Positions 10,458 to 24,174 are shown, counted from the first letter of the stretch. The stretch is 64,000 nucleotides of DNA from Gaertneriomyces semiglobifer (GCA_025558075.1 JAHLKF010000025.1:1-64000); one strand, 5' to 3'. A program made the numbers and translations. Notes: a model not told the origin generated them from the letters alone.

Positions 10458-12383
10458 TTATGCTTCGGAGTTAGACGGCGGTGTGTGCATCGAGCTCGAT
10501 CGCGATTTCCGTAATTCGGCGGACATTCTCCTCTCCTTTTTCTCTCCGGAGGTTTCTGCGGCGTATTCCGTTTTGCCGACTTCAAAATCTACTCCCGGAC
10601 GCTCGCCCTCACCGGTGGGTCCCGGCTGTTCCGCACGTCGTTCCAACATGTCCCGTACAAGCCTGCTGGTGTCTGGCTCAGATCCGACCATTGTGATTTG
10701 CATCATGCGTCGGTACGTCATTTTTGTGGGATTGGTTACTTCGTAGAATTCGCCATCAATCATAAGGTGAACTTGTGAGTGCTCCCGGAAGCAAACGGAC
10801 ATAGGAGACGGGAATTGGCCGACTCTTTGCAATCGCTTGCGCCCCCATGGGAATTGTTTGAAGAGGTAGGATCGGAGGGACCCTATCCCGAAGACTTCCA
10901 GCTTTCCATCATAGACAGCTTGTGGTGTCCATTGCGAGATATCTACGGTAATGAGGTCAGTAATGGTTGCAATAGCGACTCCGTCCATGAGTGTACGACT
11001 TACCCGCCGGCCCACGTTGATCTTTCAAGATACTCCTGGACATTTGTGTCACGCCCCATAAATCAATATGCCGTCCCCACATCCTGCACGAAAGGAAAGA
11101 AGGACGATGAGCAATCGTCAAGGCAGCAAATGACACGACAAACAAATGATCGTACCCTGGAATATTCTGAATAATCAATTCGACGGGCTCGTGTGTAACC
11201 CTCAAGTTCTGTTGCCGGAAATCGAGACGGTACCCGTCAGCTTCCAGTGCTTCCACAGAATCGGTTACTCGCGGAACACCGTGTACCAGCACGCCCGCAG
11301 ATTGCTTTGTGTATTCCCATGCATTGAGAACGCGTGACCCTCGACGGTGCTCTTCGAAACCGGCACCTACGCGACCTTGCAGGCCAATGGACGAGTAATT
11401 TGACTGTGATGGATATTGTCAGATGTGCGTGCTCTCATTACCGAAAGGCGTCAAAACATCTCACTTGCCATTTTGCGTGTCAAACTTTTGAGCTTGGTTT
11501 CTTTGCCGGCCTGTCGCACCGATCCGCCTTCACCAGTCTCAAGGGTAACTTCCCAGATATCCAGTAAAGTCTTGTGTCCAGTTAGCCTATCCAGTACTAG
11601 CTTGTTTAGTCCTTCCAGGTGGTGACCGGCCACATCGGTTCCTGGAACGAAGCGGCCCCAACCAAGCACTTGACTGAGATCGTTGCCCGTCCCGAAAGGA
11701 ATAACGCTAAACGACACTCGCGGATCGTTCACATCGATTCCTACTTCAATCATTCCTTCCAAAACGCCCATCAGGGTTCCGTCTCCACCTGCGCTCCAGA
11801 CATGGAACGCTTTGATCGGTGTGTTTTTCTTACACATCAATAGATTGAGATAGCGCAATCCGCCCATTCTGTCCGAAGGATCCAAGAAATCGTAAAGTTG
11901 CACCTGCACTTGCGGTTGATCCCGCATGCGGTAGTGCTGGATGTTCATTTGCACAAGCGGTAGTCCTTGTTGGTTTCCTGACCGGGGGTTCGAAAAAATG
12001 AAAACGTATATCGTAGGGGCGATGACCAGAGTCTGCGGACACCGGTCATCGTCAGTCGCAGCCGCGGCAGCTGCAACATGCTGCTCGGCAGTGGTTTGTT
12101 TCCTGTGAGCGGTAGTCACTCCATTAGGTTGCTGTTGATGGTGCTGTTGCTGGCGTGCTTGATTGATGTTTGCGGTACTAGGCGGGAGGGGCTTTGGTTC
12201 TAGCGACTTTGCAATCTCGTCAATTGGGTCCGCTAGCTTTTTCAGTTCCAGAGGAGTGTCGATATAGGTCTCGGGATAAATGCGGGGTGCAACCTGAGTG
12301 GGTGGCATACTGACATGCGTATCATGTCCATTCGGACCAGCCGCTGGGGGAAGGTCGTGTGTACGAGGGATAATTTCCACCAT
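10458..12383 (-). CDS. Diacylglycerol kinase
   Basis: Phosphorylates diacylglycerol to phosphatidic acid, ending DAG signalling. Exons are 12383-11469, 11403-11156, 11083-11004 and 10942-10458 (575 residues). The catalytic DAGKc part has SAGGDGTLMGV and IPFGTGNDLSQVLGWG. The accessory DAGKa part starts at NYSSIGLQGRVGAGFEEHR. The first intron (11468-11404, 65 nt) uses a GC donor with the exact consensus GCAAGT; any nearby GT donor breaks the frame, whereas this joins KM to SNYSSIG. There are no C1 zinc fingers. The N-terminal 130 residues contain a Gln/His-rich patch. The track start upstream is a GTG; the ATG at 12383 is preferred. Confidence 0.92.
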
Positions 12384-13514
12384 GAGCACGTCAGTCACAG
12401 AGTGGTTCGAGAGTTGAATATGTCGAGTTTGGCTTTAGCGAGTGTCGCTGAACAAGTGAATAAACAAAACGATTCACCAAGTAAAGCGACCAACGTAGTA
12501 ATTATAAACGCTTCAAATGCTCCTGCTTGCAGAGAAAAAGAATCACACAGAGGGAAGACGACAGAGATCCTCTTTTTATATTCTTGGCGGGAGTTGAAAA
12601 AGAGACGGATTCGTCAGAAGAACATTGTATGTTCTCGGTTATGTTTTTGGAACACAAGTGCGAGGAAAACGCGGTTCCAACCAAAATGTTTCTTACGTCA
12701 CTCCGACACGCGCGCCTCTTTTCGTCATTTGCAAGTTTATTCTTGACGACTTGTTGCAGATGGAATGATCATGAATATGACGAGGGCAGTTTCAACGGTA
12801 TACGAGGAACTTGAGGAGAGAAAGGTAGTAGGAAAAAAGACTGGCTGGCGTAGCAGGTTTGTGGATGACTCGTGACGAGGGAAGAGGGGCTGAGGTAAAG
12901 CCAAACGTTCCAAAGGGATGCGGGTATTAGACTCTGCCCTGCTGCGCTGTGGGATGCGTGTGTGGGGTTTCAAAACAGATAATTAGCTTGATAAATGACG
13001 AGGCTTTCTTCGTTTTCAAGCCCTGGGTTTGTTGTTAATCAGAACGAAATGCTGGCAGCCAAAGACTCGGAATTATCAGGAAAATAGTTAAGGGTCTGAA
13101 TTAAATACTACTGGTACAAACTAAATCATCCGGGGGATGGATAAAACAAAAGAGATGAATCTCCAAACTGTACAAATTGCTGAACATCCCCCTGTTCACC
13201 CTCAAATTCTCAACTGTCAATTGGAGACCTACACCATTCTGGTATCCCAAGATACCGGTCTCAAGCAAACGTATTTACATCTGGGTGGCCAGTGAGTGTG
13301 CTACTGGTCGGTGGTATACGCGGTCGCTACGCGAGCGACGCGAAATATGAAAGAGATCGTTATAGAATAGCCAAAGTTCCTCGTTCAAACTCTAGCGGCT
13401 GTCGCTGGGATGGGATACTGGAAAACGACGCCGTCTTTGGGCGGCGTAAGAATGCCGGGCGGAGGTCGAACTAATTGCGACATGCATGGGGCGGACCTGC
13501 AATTAACACCTGGG
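12384..13514. other. 1.1-kb intergenic stretch
   Basis: Lies between the DGK start and the cyclin stop (both minus strand) and should hold the DGK promoter. Short ORFs here show no domain and no splice continuity. Nothing else is recognised. Confidence 0.4.
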
Positions 13515-14684
13515 TTAGACTATGAAAAATGTTGCATAGGTCAGATCTACGTACGTTGTGGAAAGTATCCACCTGTCGACTCTTTCCACCGCTCGAATAT
13601 ATCGTGGGTTTGAGTACTAAGAGCGTCGTTGCATAAGTTTCCACGCAAGCTTATAAAAAGTCTACGAAAATGTAAGCTTACCTTTCGCCGCACAGGTTCA
13701 ATTGCGACATCCCGAGTTTTGACGTAGCGCATCATGTCTACCACACATTGGTACACGTCATGGTCTTGCCATTGCCCATAGGATAGGAGGTGCGGTCGTC
13801 CGAATACATATTCTGCAAACGCAACGGATGCTGATGCAATGATACTAGGACGTCTGGTGATGAAGCACCCCGTGCCCGTCACCAGTGTGAGCTCCATCAG
13901 ATAGCGCGCGACTGCGAGTGATTCGGCGTCAATGTTCTTCAGTTGCTTGCATCGCGTCTTGAGAAACGCTTCGCATGTTGGTCCGCCAAGGTCAAAATTG
14001 AGAAGTCTGAGGATGAATCGCTCCATGCGAACAAAGTCTTGTTCGACATAACCGTATCGGCAAAGCTGACACAGTGACTTTAGCGACGGGACACGGCCGT
14101 GATTTTCTTCGTATTTGGCGGCAGTCCAAAGGGCAGTGATTCCAATAAGTTGATACTGGTCTCGACGAACAAAGAAGCGAGAGCAAACTCTGTCGATGGT
14201 GTTGACGGTCAGGTACAACGTTTCTTGGGTAAGGTTGTACTCTTGATGCACTTGAATCAACCAAACCAAGAGCTTTACGCGATCGCTCCAGTGAATATGT
14301 GTCATAGGGTGTGACAAAAACTGGTTTGGTAATGCTTTTTCCTGCAAGCACAAGCATGTCAATGTCAACAACGCTGGTACGCCACCAAAAAGGGCGCCGG
14401 CATGCGATAGATACCTCGAGCTCATGCATAAAGCTGATAATGTCTAGTCCATATTCTTCAAACTCTCTGGAATCCACAACATCCTCTCCCGGTACGGTAG
14501 TTCTAGGAGCAGGCTTCCTCTGGTACGGCGGTGTCGAGGGCGTCACCAACGATCCTTGGCCGATGGTGGCGACGGATGGAATCGGACGATCAGAAACTGG
14601 TAGAACTTTGGCATAAGGGTGCAAGGAGTATAACACGGGCCATCTCGGTTGTAGAGTGTCGAATGTTTCTCGGTATTGGTACAT
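13515..14684 (-). CDS. Mitotic (B/A-type) cyclin
   Basis: Regulatory partner of the main cyclin-dependent kinase. Exons 14684-14415, 14341-13682 and 13616-13515 give 343 residues. The cyclin box begins EYGLDIISFMHELE, then DRVKLLVWLIQVHQEYNL, TLYLTVNTIDRVCSRF and ALWTAAKYEENHGRVPSLK, followed by the C-terminal cyclin fold. Splicing out a 65-nt intron restores a typical end, KYSNPRYIRAVERVDRWI. The ORF continues upstream of 14684 but without an ATG until a stop; a 5' UTR or a missed first exon is possible. No clear destruction box (RxxL) or KEN box is seen in the N-terminal 90 residues, which supports a missed exon or an unusual cyclin. A TATATAAA lies 177 bp upstream. Confidence 0.85.
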
Positions 14685-14860
14685 GTCGCACGCTCTGCAA
14701 TCGATTTTCCAAATTTCGGTTGATGATACCGTTGGTAAACGTTCCCCGTCGGTTGTGCCGTTTCTCTGTGAGGCTTGAAAGCACTCACTCACACGCGATC
14801 AGTAGCGAAAGCAAGCTACTGTCGAGAGCGAGAAGACTCTGCAAACGTGTGATACATGTA

Positions 14861-14868
14861 TTTATATA
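14861..14868 (-). promoter_or_regulatory. TATA box of the cyclin gene
   Basis: TATATAAA on the minus strand, 177 bp before the chosen cyclin ATG. The long gap to the ATG fits a leader or an upstream exon. Confidence 0.45.
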
Positions 14869-15300
14869 GGGTAATCAAAACTCTATCGAGATAATCCCAG
14901 GGAAATTAGGAACGCAAAAGGCACACGTTTGGCAACGTACGTGTTTTTGCGCAGAAAAGTTCCCTGGGGAAAGGTCTGGTTTGGGACACCACCTATCAAA
15001 GCAAAGGGTGGGACCCTCTATTATCGTTCTGCGATTGATGAATGCGTGATGAATGGCCATTCCGGCGGGCTTCCCCCTCGCAATTGACGGGCAGCACGCG
15101 TTCGTTCGGAGTTGGCACCCCACGCGTTGTCCGAAGCAGGTGGCACAGTCTGCTAGCAAGTGTTCTGTTTTTTATTTAAACGTTTTGCAGAGAATATTGA
15201 TATCCACATTGAAATTTAGGTTTTTAGGCCAACTACGCAGTTTACACTGACTGCATGATGTGGGAAAAGAGATCACAGTGTATCTAAGTTCAACTAAAGT
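14869..15300. other. Intergenic stretch between cyclin and GPI-protein genes
   Basis: About 430 bp between two minus-strand genes. Only short ORFs without features; presumably the cyclin upstream region and the 3' end of the next gene. Confidence 0.35.
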
Positions 15301-15774
15301 CTACAGGGCCGCAAGCAAGCTTCCGGTGATAGCTACTCCGCTCAACAGCCACTTAACAGTGGAGGCAGCCGCTCCATTCTTCGGGCCTTCCTCCATCACT
15401 TCCCACACCTTTTGATAGTCCTGTTTTTCACAGCCGGCCTGTATTTGGTTGTAGTAGTCGATTGCCGCCTGATATTGCGCTTCGGGGAAGTCAGGATCTC
15501 GCTGGAAAAGTACCTTGCATTCTGCCATTAATGCAAGGAATTCACTTATGAAGGGGCACATGCATGCCGCCGCCTGCACCTCCGTTGTTGCTCCCTGACA
15601 TTCATTCTTCATATTCATCGGTATATCCCTGGCCTTGTTGACACAGTAGGCATCGTCTACTTCTTGATTGGCGGCCAAGTGACTCTTCAATGTAGCAGAG
15701 GTGTCCGAAAAACCTGAAATACCCGCCACAGCGAAGGTGGACGTAAGGACGCCGGCAATGTTTTCGACGAGCAT
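15301..15774 (-). CDS. Small secreted Cys-rich protein, probably GPI-anchored
   Basis: 157 residues from the ATG at 15774; the open frame before it contains only a GTG start. The N-terminus (MLVENIAGVLTSTFAVAGIS) looks like a weak signal peptide. The mature part has six cysteines (DAYC, KNEC, AACMC, AEC, AGC), even in number as for disulfide pairs. The end has a small-residue site (NGAAAS) followed by a hydrophobic tail, VKWLLSGVAITGSLLAAL, with nothing after it: the layout of a GPI-attachment signal. The Cys spacing does not fit the eight-Cys CFEM domain. No family recognised. Likely cell-wall or plasma-membrane protein (inference). Confidence 0.72.
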   Translation of the reverse strand: MLVENIAGVLTSTFAVAGISGFSDTSATLKSHLAANQEVDDAYCVNKARDIPMNMKNECQGATTEVQAAACMCPFISEFLALMAECKVLFQRDPDFPEAQYQAAIDYYNQIQAGCEKQDYQKVWEVMEEGPKNGAAASTVKWLLSGVAITGSLLAAL

Positions 15775-15900
15775 GTTGGTGGTTTGTTGGTGGTTTAGCC
15801 TGCCTGGTAGAAGCTTGGTATGAGGTTCAGAGAGAGTACCAGACAATGGGATAACTTGGGTAGATCTGTTAAGCAATGGGGAAGCCAGCACTTCCAGGCA

Positions 15901-15908
15901 TTTTTATA
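15901..15908 (-). promoter_or_regulatory. TATA box of the GPI-protein gene
   Basis: TATAAAAA on the minus strand, 127 bp before the ATG at 15774. Confidence 0.45.
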
Positions 15909-16936
15909 TCCATCATGTTTATAGCGTCTTGGTTACCCAGAAATTTAGGTTCTTGGCCGCCTATTATCAAGTGCGGGCGAAAAGTGCGACCGCTTATGAA
16001 AAATCAACACGAAAAATGCCACCGCGTAGTTTCTGGATTGACACAAAGTCCGGACATCCAAAAGCATGCTGCATGCTATTGCCATACCACTGATATGAGC
16101 AAGCAATTACCATCGCTGTGGGGAACGGGAGGGAGGGGAAGGCATGAGTCAAGCCTGATCGGCCCTGCGAATGTATATATCCAAAAAAACCTGAGGCAGA
16201 GAGAGGTCGGGGACAGCATTAACGGGCAGCAACAGATATTTCTTTTTCATCATACACATGGTCACGCCAGTTTTTTTGTAGGCCGTCCTAAGTCAGTGGC
16301 CAGCTACTCACGGTAACAAGTTATATAGTACGGCAAACGATGTCGCTCGATATCAAGCAATGTTCTCAGCTGCTAGTGTTCGTCCACATGGCTTTGGCCT
16401 ATGGCCTTTAAGATCGCACTAAATTTCAAGGTCTTCGCTGTCCGATCACAATGCTCCTACGCCAATGATGCCAGCGTCCTTGACACTACCGTAGCCTCAT
16501 CATCTAAAGCATGTCTACTAACGTACTCGTGTGCGTTATGAGCGCGGTTCGTCGGACTTGTTTTCTACGCGTTGTTTAAAGTTCACACTTGCAGAGTGGG
16601 ACTGCTGGCTGTATGCAACGTCCTTTCGCAGGACGCTGTATTGCCGAAGGCATAGTTGATCTGCTTGATTCGGTCCTGCCCATCATCCCCTCCACTTCGA
16701 GCAATGCCTATTGCAAACTTTGACAGCGTACACGTCGTTTTGGAACGGCATCTTCAAGCCGTTTTTAATAGCCGCAGAGCATATGATTCCGACGGAGCGG
16801 GCCTCCAGGTTGAGCTGTTCGCGTTACGCGCTAATAATAGAACAGCTCAGCTTCTGCCAAAGATGTTATGCTCTGTGCAAGTATTCCTGGTTCGTTCGAC
16901 CAGCTATAGATCATACTGGTCAATCCTCGAGCACCA
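15909..16936. other. 1-kb divergent intergenic region
   Basis: Between the GPI-protein gene and the MAP kinase gene. A 146-codon plus-strand ORF (15876-16316) starts over the TATA element and shows no feature. Otherwise nothing is recognised; it presumably holds the MAPK promoter and leader. Confidence 0.35.
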
Positions 16937-18853
<1,917 letters not shown>

Positions 18854-19320
18854 TTTGCTGGATACCGTGGGAATAGTGCACCGACCTGACGTTGTGTCCA
18901 ATATGATGTTTTTCAGCTGGTGGAAAGCAGAAAGCTGCATTCATGATCTCAAACCAACTCTCAAGGCCAGTGTGCAACGAAAGCTGCAGTACTTGCAATA
19001 CTTCGCTATCTCAGATATTGTATGGATCACATCGTTGGTCGAGAAAGTATAACATGTTTTACTATACAAGCAACAACTAAACCATCTACCTTGCGATACA
19101 CACGGTTTTGAATACTTCACAAAGACCACCTCTCGTTGGTTTCTTAGTCGGTTCTAAACGATGTGTGCGTCCAGATGTCTGTAACTGTCGTAAAATGTGC
19201 GTTTTGTGTCAGATCCCCAGTGGTCTTCACGCCTCGATAGCACACTTGTTGTTCACTGCCGTGCACTCGCCGCTTGAGACAAATCCGACAATACTATACC
19301 ACATAATACAGTACTGAACC
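18854..19320. other. Intergenic stretch after SLT2
   Basis: 467 bp between two plus-strand genes. No feature recognised; should hold the promoter of the next gene. Confidence 0.35.
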
Positions 19321-21225
19321 ATGGCTTCTGAAACCCCGTTGGAGGCGCTCACCGCCATCGAGGAGCTGCTACTTTTCTTTGCACATTTGCCCAAAGACCC
19401 TTTGCAGACGGTCCAAGAGTTTCCTCGGGCTGCGGCTTTTGTGCTGGCGGCGCCGTTGATTCCTGCATTCCTGCTTTTGATTCTGAAGTCTCTCAGTGCC
19501 CCCAAGCAGGTAGCTAGATATGTATGGCAAGAACGATTTGTTCCAGTACTTACTCTGTTCTCCTAGATCAATGCAATTGAGCAGTGGAAGGTGCAGACGC
19601 CAGCAGAACAGCGAGAGGGTTTCGTCGAGGATGCTAGCAAGGTTCCTGAGATAGAGGTGGGGTGGGAAGTAGGGGTCACTTCGACCGCAGTTGCCGTGAG
19701 CGAGGAAGGCATGTTGCGTGCTTTCCACGAGGTACCAGTTGGGAAGACGATCACCGCCGACAACATCTATACCACGCTTTTAAAAGCCATCGTTCAGCCG
19801 ATGGACCTACTGGAGCCTGGACGCCCACGTTTGATATCATTTCTTCAAAGCCGACAATGCTCTCAGAAGGACATTGAACATGTCGTTCAGAAAATGAAGA
19901 GTTTGAATATTAAAGTCGACATTGCGGAGAATGCCAACTTTGAGATGGAGAACTTGCGTTTGAAGAGGATGGATGAGATGGCCAAAAAGTCTGGAAAGGA
20001 CAAACTTATCCCAACACCTAACCGGTCTTGCATTGCCTGCCATAAGGACATTGAGGCGAAGCCGAGCCAGTGCAGTGCATGTAAGGCGGTGATATACTGT
20101 GGCGCAGATTGTGCGGTAAGATATGATGCAGCGTCAGGTGCGAGAGCACTCGACTAGTAGTGACGCATGTTGCCTACTTAGAAACAAGACTGGCCCAAGC
20201 ACAAAACGATGTGCGCCTCCTTCAAAAAGTTTGTTCAGCGCATCGAGGAGAACAATCTGCATGATTTCCCCTTCGAGTTCTACAACGACAAGAAGCCACT
20301 CGCACAGTACAACCTCATTGCGACTTTGATCCAAAAAGGCATCCACAATGTCGGTGTATACAGGCGCTTGTGTGGATGTTTCGCGGATATACCCTATGGT
20401 GAACTGGCCGCACAACAAATTGCCCGCGCGGAAGCAAATGGTATTACGGACCCTTTGGAACGCTTCAAAATGTTCGGACTCTCTCCGGAATGGTATCCTT
20501 TGTCTAAACCGTTTGCCGAGGACATCAAGGTGAAGGACATCGACACATGGGAAAAGTTTTATAAGGCTCGCAACATCGGAATGGACGATCCGGCTGCATT
20601 CGTGCTAGAGTACCCCATGACGTTATGGCACATTATCAACAAACACTATGTTGACAAAATTCAAACCAACGAAGATGGACGCCGTCAGCTAACGATTCAC
20701 CTTGCTGGAGCTGAGAAAGAAGCCGATCTGTGCGCGCTTTTCGAAGTCCTTCTGGCTTTCCTGCCCAAAACGGATATTGCCGTGCATATGGTTTCCCCGA
20801 ACTTGTCCGACCGAGTAGAATCCCACTTCCTCACTCGTGGTGTGTCCAACGAGACTGCGCAGAGTACTATCCTCATCACCATGCGTAAAGGAATTTACGG
20901 ACCGCAACACCTTTCTGGCGAACTGTATCGCAATGAGGGTCTTCCGTTCGGCACTGGCAAGCCAGACATGGTAGTGGCTATGAATGCCAACCTGATGATG
21001 GCGCAATGGGGCCCTACGATGCAGATGCTGATCGCCAACAAGCAAAAGACCTTTATTACTGAGTCCATGGAGCACTCGGTAGACGTTTTGATGGCACAGC
21101 TAAAGCAAGTGGGGATCGAGGTGACGCCTTTGGAAGTGAACCCGTTTCGCCAGCCGTGCTTCCAATGGCAGAAAGATACAAACCTGCCTGGATGGTCCAA
21201 CGCATTCATCTTTGGTTTGTTTTAG
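19321..21225 (+). CDS. MYND zinc-finger protein with Mss51-like C-terminus
   Basis: Three exons (19321-19509, 19567-20115, 20182-21225), 593 residues. Residues about 38-60 are strongly hydrophobic (FVLAAPLIPAFLLLILKSL), a probable membrane segment. A domain at about 95-190 (VGWEVGV..., GRPRLISFLQ, MKSLNIKVDI) resembles DUF6930-type domains. The MYND finger is CIACHKD..CSACKAVIYCGADCAKQDWPKHKTMC, completed across intron 2. The C-terminal 330 residues match the Mss51/ZMYND C-terminal region (IHLAGAEKEADL, FLPKTDIAVHMVSPNLS). In yeast Mss51 works on COX1 expression in mitochondria; here no presequence is seen and the extra N-terminal domains differ, so the exact role is open. Confidence 0.85.
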
Positions 21226-21453
21226 AAAGCTAGATAGATTCAGTTGTTGCTGTGTAGGCAAAATGCAAATAGAAACGACAGGGGTTGGCAATCGCTTTTT
21301 TCGTTTCGTCAACTACGTATCCATAGATCGCAACTGGAGGCCAATCGAAACACAAATGAGGTGAGCGTGAGTCCACTTTACAGATATATTGACGGGATAT
21401 CAGGGCGGATGGTGGGATTTTACAATACGATTTGGTGCATTATTGACACAGGT

Positions 21454-21817
21454 TTAGTGAGCGATGGTCTTGTTACCGGAAGGGTCCACAATTTTCTTCA
21501 TGCAACAAAATCCAAAATCACATCAGTCTCAGTACAGAAATCATGATGAAAAGAGATGTTCGAATACTCACGCTTTCGCCCTGCTTTCCGCTTGCCCAGA
21601 CGGCAGCCTTTACGTATTGCTCTTCACGACGCAATGCCTGAACCTTGACCTGCTCCTTGAGAACGCTGCGAAGAGCCTTGGACGCAATGTTGGCGTACTG
21701 CAAGTACCTGTAGCGGCATCCGAGATGAATGATCAATGAATGCCATCACATCATGGCTGCAAGGGAAAACACCCATCCAACGTACGTCATGCCAGCTTCC
21801 CTCCAGTAGAAAGACAT
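21454..21817 (-). CDS. ATP15: Mitochondrial F1-ATP synthase epsilon subunit
   Basis: Small stalk subunit of the F1 sector (bovine epsilon, yeast Atp15). Three exons on the minus strand (21817-21786, 21707-21572, 21495-21454; introns 78 and 76 nt) give only 69 residues, so no single ORF shows it. Exon 1 reads MSFYWREAGMT, the typical start (yeast MSAWRKAGISY). Exon 2 continues YLQYANIASKALRSVLKEQ. Exon 3 gives the usual end KIVDPSGNKTIAH. The last acceptor is GCATGAAG, chosen because it keeps the frame and the conserved KIV. Divergent from SPB4 with 312 bp between. Confidence 0.9.
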
Positions 21818-22129
21818 CTTTGCAGAGTAAATGGAATACGGATACGAGATCGGTTGGTGCGATTGTTTCCTAGTGGCCGTTTGTCGTAAAAACAATCGGC
21901 CAAGTGCCCGACGGGTGCTCCTCGCAACACGCTGCATGACTGTGCCACACACGCCGAAGAGGCGCCCAAAAAGAATTCGGCAACGGCGAGTAACAAGAAA
22001 TTCAGCAACTGAATTATCGTTGAAACGGGGGGCATTTGTTGATGTTGAGAGGTTCTTGAAGGAGGGGTTTTTGAGCAGCAAAACGGGCGCTAAGATTCAT
22101 TGTGGTCGCCACGAACGGCGGTTAATATA
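21818..22129. promoter_or_regulatory. Shared upstream region of ATP15 and SPB4
   Basis: 312 bp between divergent starts. No clear TATA box or other element. Confidence 0.4.
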
Positions 22130-24174
22130 ATGGAGGATATTGCGAGCGCCGGAGTATGGACTTCTCTGAGTCCCGCCCTGTCGCCGCCTATCTTGGGGAC
22201 GCTAGAGTCGCTTTCGTTCCAGCAGATGACGCCGGTGCAGGCAGCCACTGTCCCTCTTTTTACGAGAAATAAGGATGTCGTCGTAGAGGCTGCCACGGGT
22301 TCAGGAAAGACCATTGCGTTTGTCATCCCCATTATTGAGATGTTGATTCGCCGACACCAAGACAACAGAGGACTGCTAAAAAATCATATTGGAGCTGTCA
22401 TTGTGAGCCCAACACGAGAACTTGCGAAGCAGATATCAGAAGTTGTGAACGAATTTGTAAAATGTGTAAACGATGCTGCTCGTGCTGAGACAGACGCAGT
22501 GGAGACGAATGGAGTCGAGTTGGATGCAGATGCACCGATAAGTAGATACCCTTGTCTCACCACCGCCTTGTACATTGGTGGTTCCCCGCTGCAGTCTGAC
22601 ATCAAAACATTCATGCAAACGGGAGCGCATATTATCATTGGGACACCGGGTCGATTGTCTGACTTGTTGGATCGGTCCACCATCTTTAATACTCGCGAGC
22701 TGGAAGTTTTGGTTCTGGATGAAGCCGATCGACTCCTTGACATGGGTTTTGAGCAAACGTTGACGGCTATCATGAAGAAACTACCCAAGCAGCGACGTAC
22801 AGGACTTTTCAGTGCCACAATGAGTGATGCTGTTGGACAACTGGTTCGAGTTGGACTGCGGAACCCTGTTAAAGTGCAGGTAAAGGTGCAGAACAAGACG
22901 AAAGACAAGACAGGAGGCATGAAATTGGAAGATCAGGTCACACCGAAGAGTTTGGAAATTGGTTATGTGCTTTGCGGCTATCAGGAAAAGATGAAGCAGT
23001 TGATTGGGTTTCTCACAAAAAATACCGAGCAAAAGTACCTTGTGTACTTTGCGACATGTGCTTGCGTGGATTACTTCTTCAAGGTCAGTAGGCAATATCT
23101 TCCATTGTCCGCCTTGCTTACTGCGAATTCACACTTTTGTTTTGCTCTCAGATCTTGTCGTCACTACCAGAACTGAAACCCTTCACTCTTCACTCCCTTC
23201 ACGGCCGCATGGACCCAAAACGTCGAACCATTGTCTACCAGAAATTTTCATCAACACCTTCTTCCATTCTTCTCTGCACAGATATTGCGGCGAGAGGTCT
23301 TGACATTCCTGATATTGATGTAGTCATACAGTATGACCCGCCACAGGACCCAAAAGCATTTGCGCATCGCTGTGGACGCACCGCTCGATTAGGCCGCCTG
23401 GGACGTGCTATTGTCCTATTAGGCGAGGGAGAAGAGGTTTACGTCGACTTCTTGCGCGTTCGGAAGGTTCCCATGTCGGAAATTCCAAAGCTGGAGTCGG
23501 CCGCTGATGTGGACTACTTTGCGAAAATGCGCACACTAAACGCAAAGGACCGCGATATCTACGAAAAGTCGCTCAAGGCGTTCGTGTCCTTTGTACGGTC
23601 CTATGCCGAACATCAGGCATCTTATATTTTTCAACTAAAGAATCTCCCACTCCCGCAAGTTGCCACATCCTTTGGTCTATTACATTTGCCGAAAATGCCA
23701 GAGCTGAAGAATATTAAAATCGCCTACCCTGCAGTTCAGATGGAGTACTCAACCATTCCATATAAAGACAAAGCGCGAGAAAAGCAGCGACGTGAAAAGA
23801 TGAAGAGAGACGCGGAGGAGCTTGAAAAAGCTAAAGAGAAAGACCTCAAACGGCGAAAGAAGCCTGTAGCATGGTCTGATAAAAAAGAAGCGAAAGAGAA
23901 AAGATTGGAGAGGAAGGAAAAGCGTGGAAGGAAAAAGATCGCTGTTGCTAAATCGAAGGCTGAGGGGACATTTGTACCGAAGACCAAGAGTGCAGAGCAG
24001 GCCGGCAAGCGTTCAAGAGATAGCGATTCTGATTCTGACTCAAGTGATAGCGATGGTGGAGAATGGAAGGCGATGCAACAGGAAAAGAGGGCTTCCAAGA
24101 AGATGAAGCAGCAAGGAAAGTCTGTAATGGAGACTGAGCGGATGGAAGAATTGGAGGACAGCGATAGCGCTTGA
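22130..24174 (+). CDS. SPB4: DEAD-box RNA helicase Spb4/DDX55
   Basis: Nucleolar helicase of 60S ribosome assembly. Two exons (22130-23083, 23152-24174), 658 residues, start at the ATG at 22130 (the GTG at 22100 is not used). Motifs: Q motif with MTPVQAATVPLF, ATGSGK (I), SPTREL (Ia), GTPGR (Ib), DEAD in LVLDEADRLLDMG (II), SAT (III), ARGLDIPD (V), and HRCGRTARLG (VI). The DDX55/Spb4-specific stretch KDVVVEAATGSGKT is present. The C-terminal 140 residues are Lys/Glu/Asp/Ser-rich, with coiled-coil character and an SDSDSDSSDSDGGEW patch, as in the family. Confidence 0.94.

Noticed and set aside
15876..16316. 146-codon plus-strand ORF upstream of the GPI-protein gene
   Set aside because: It begins over a TATA element of the opposite gene and shows no domain, splice continuity or family resemblance.
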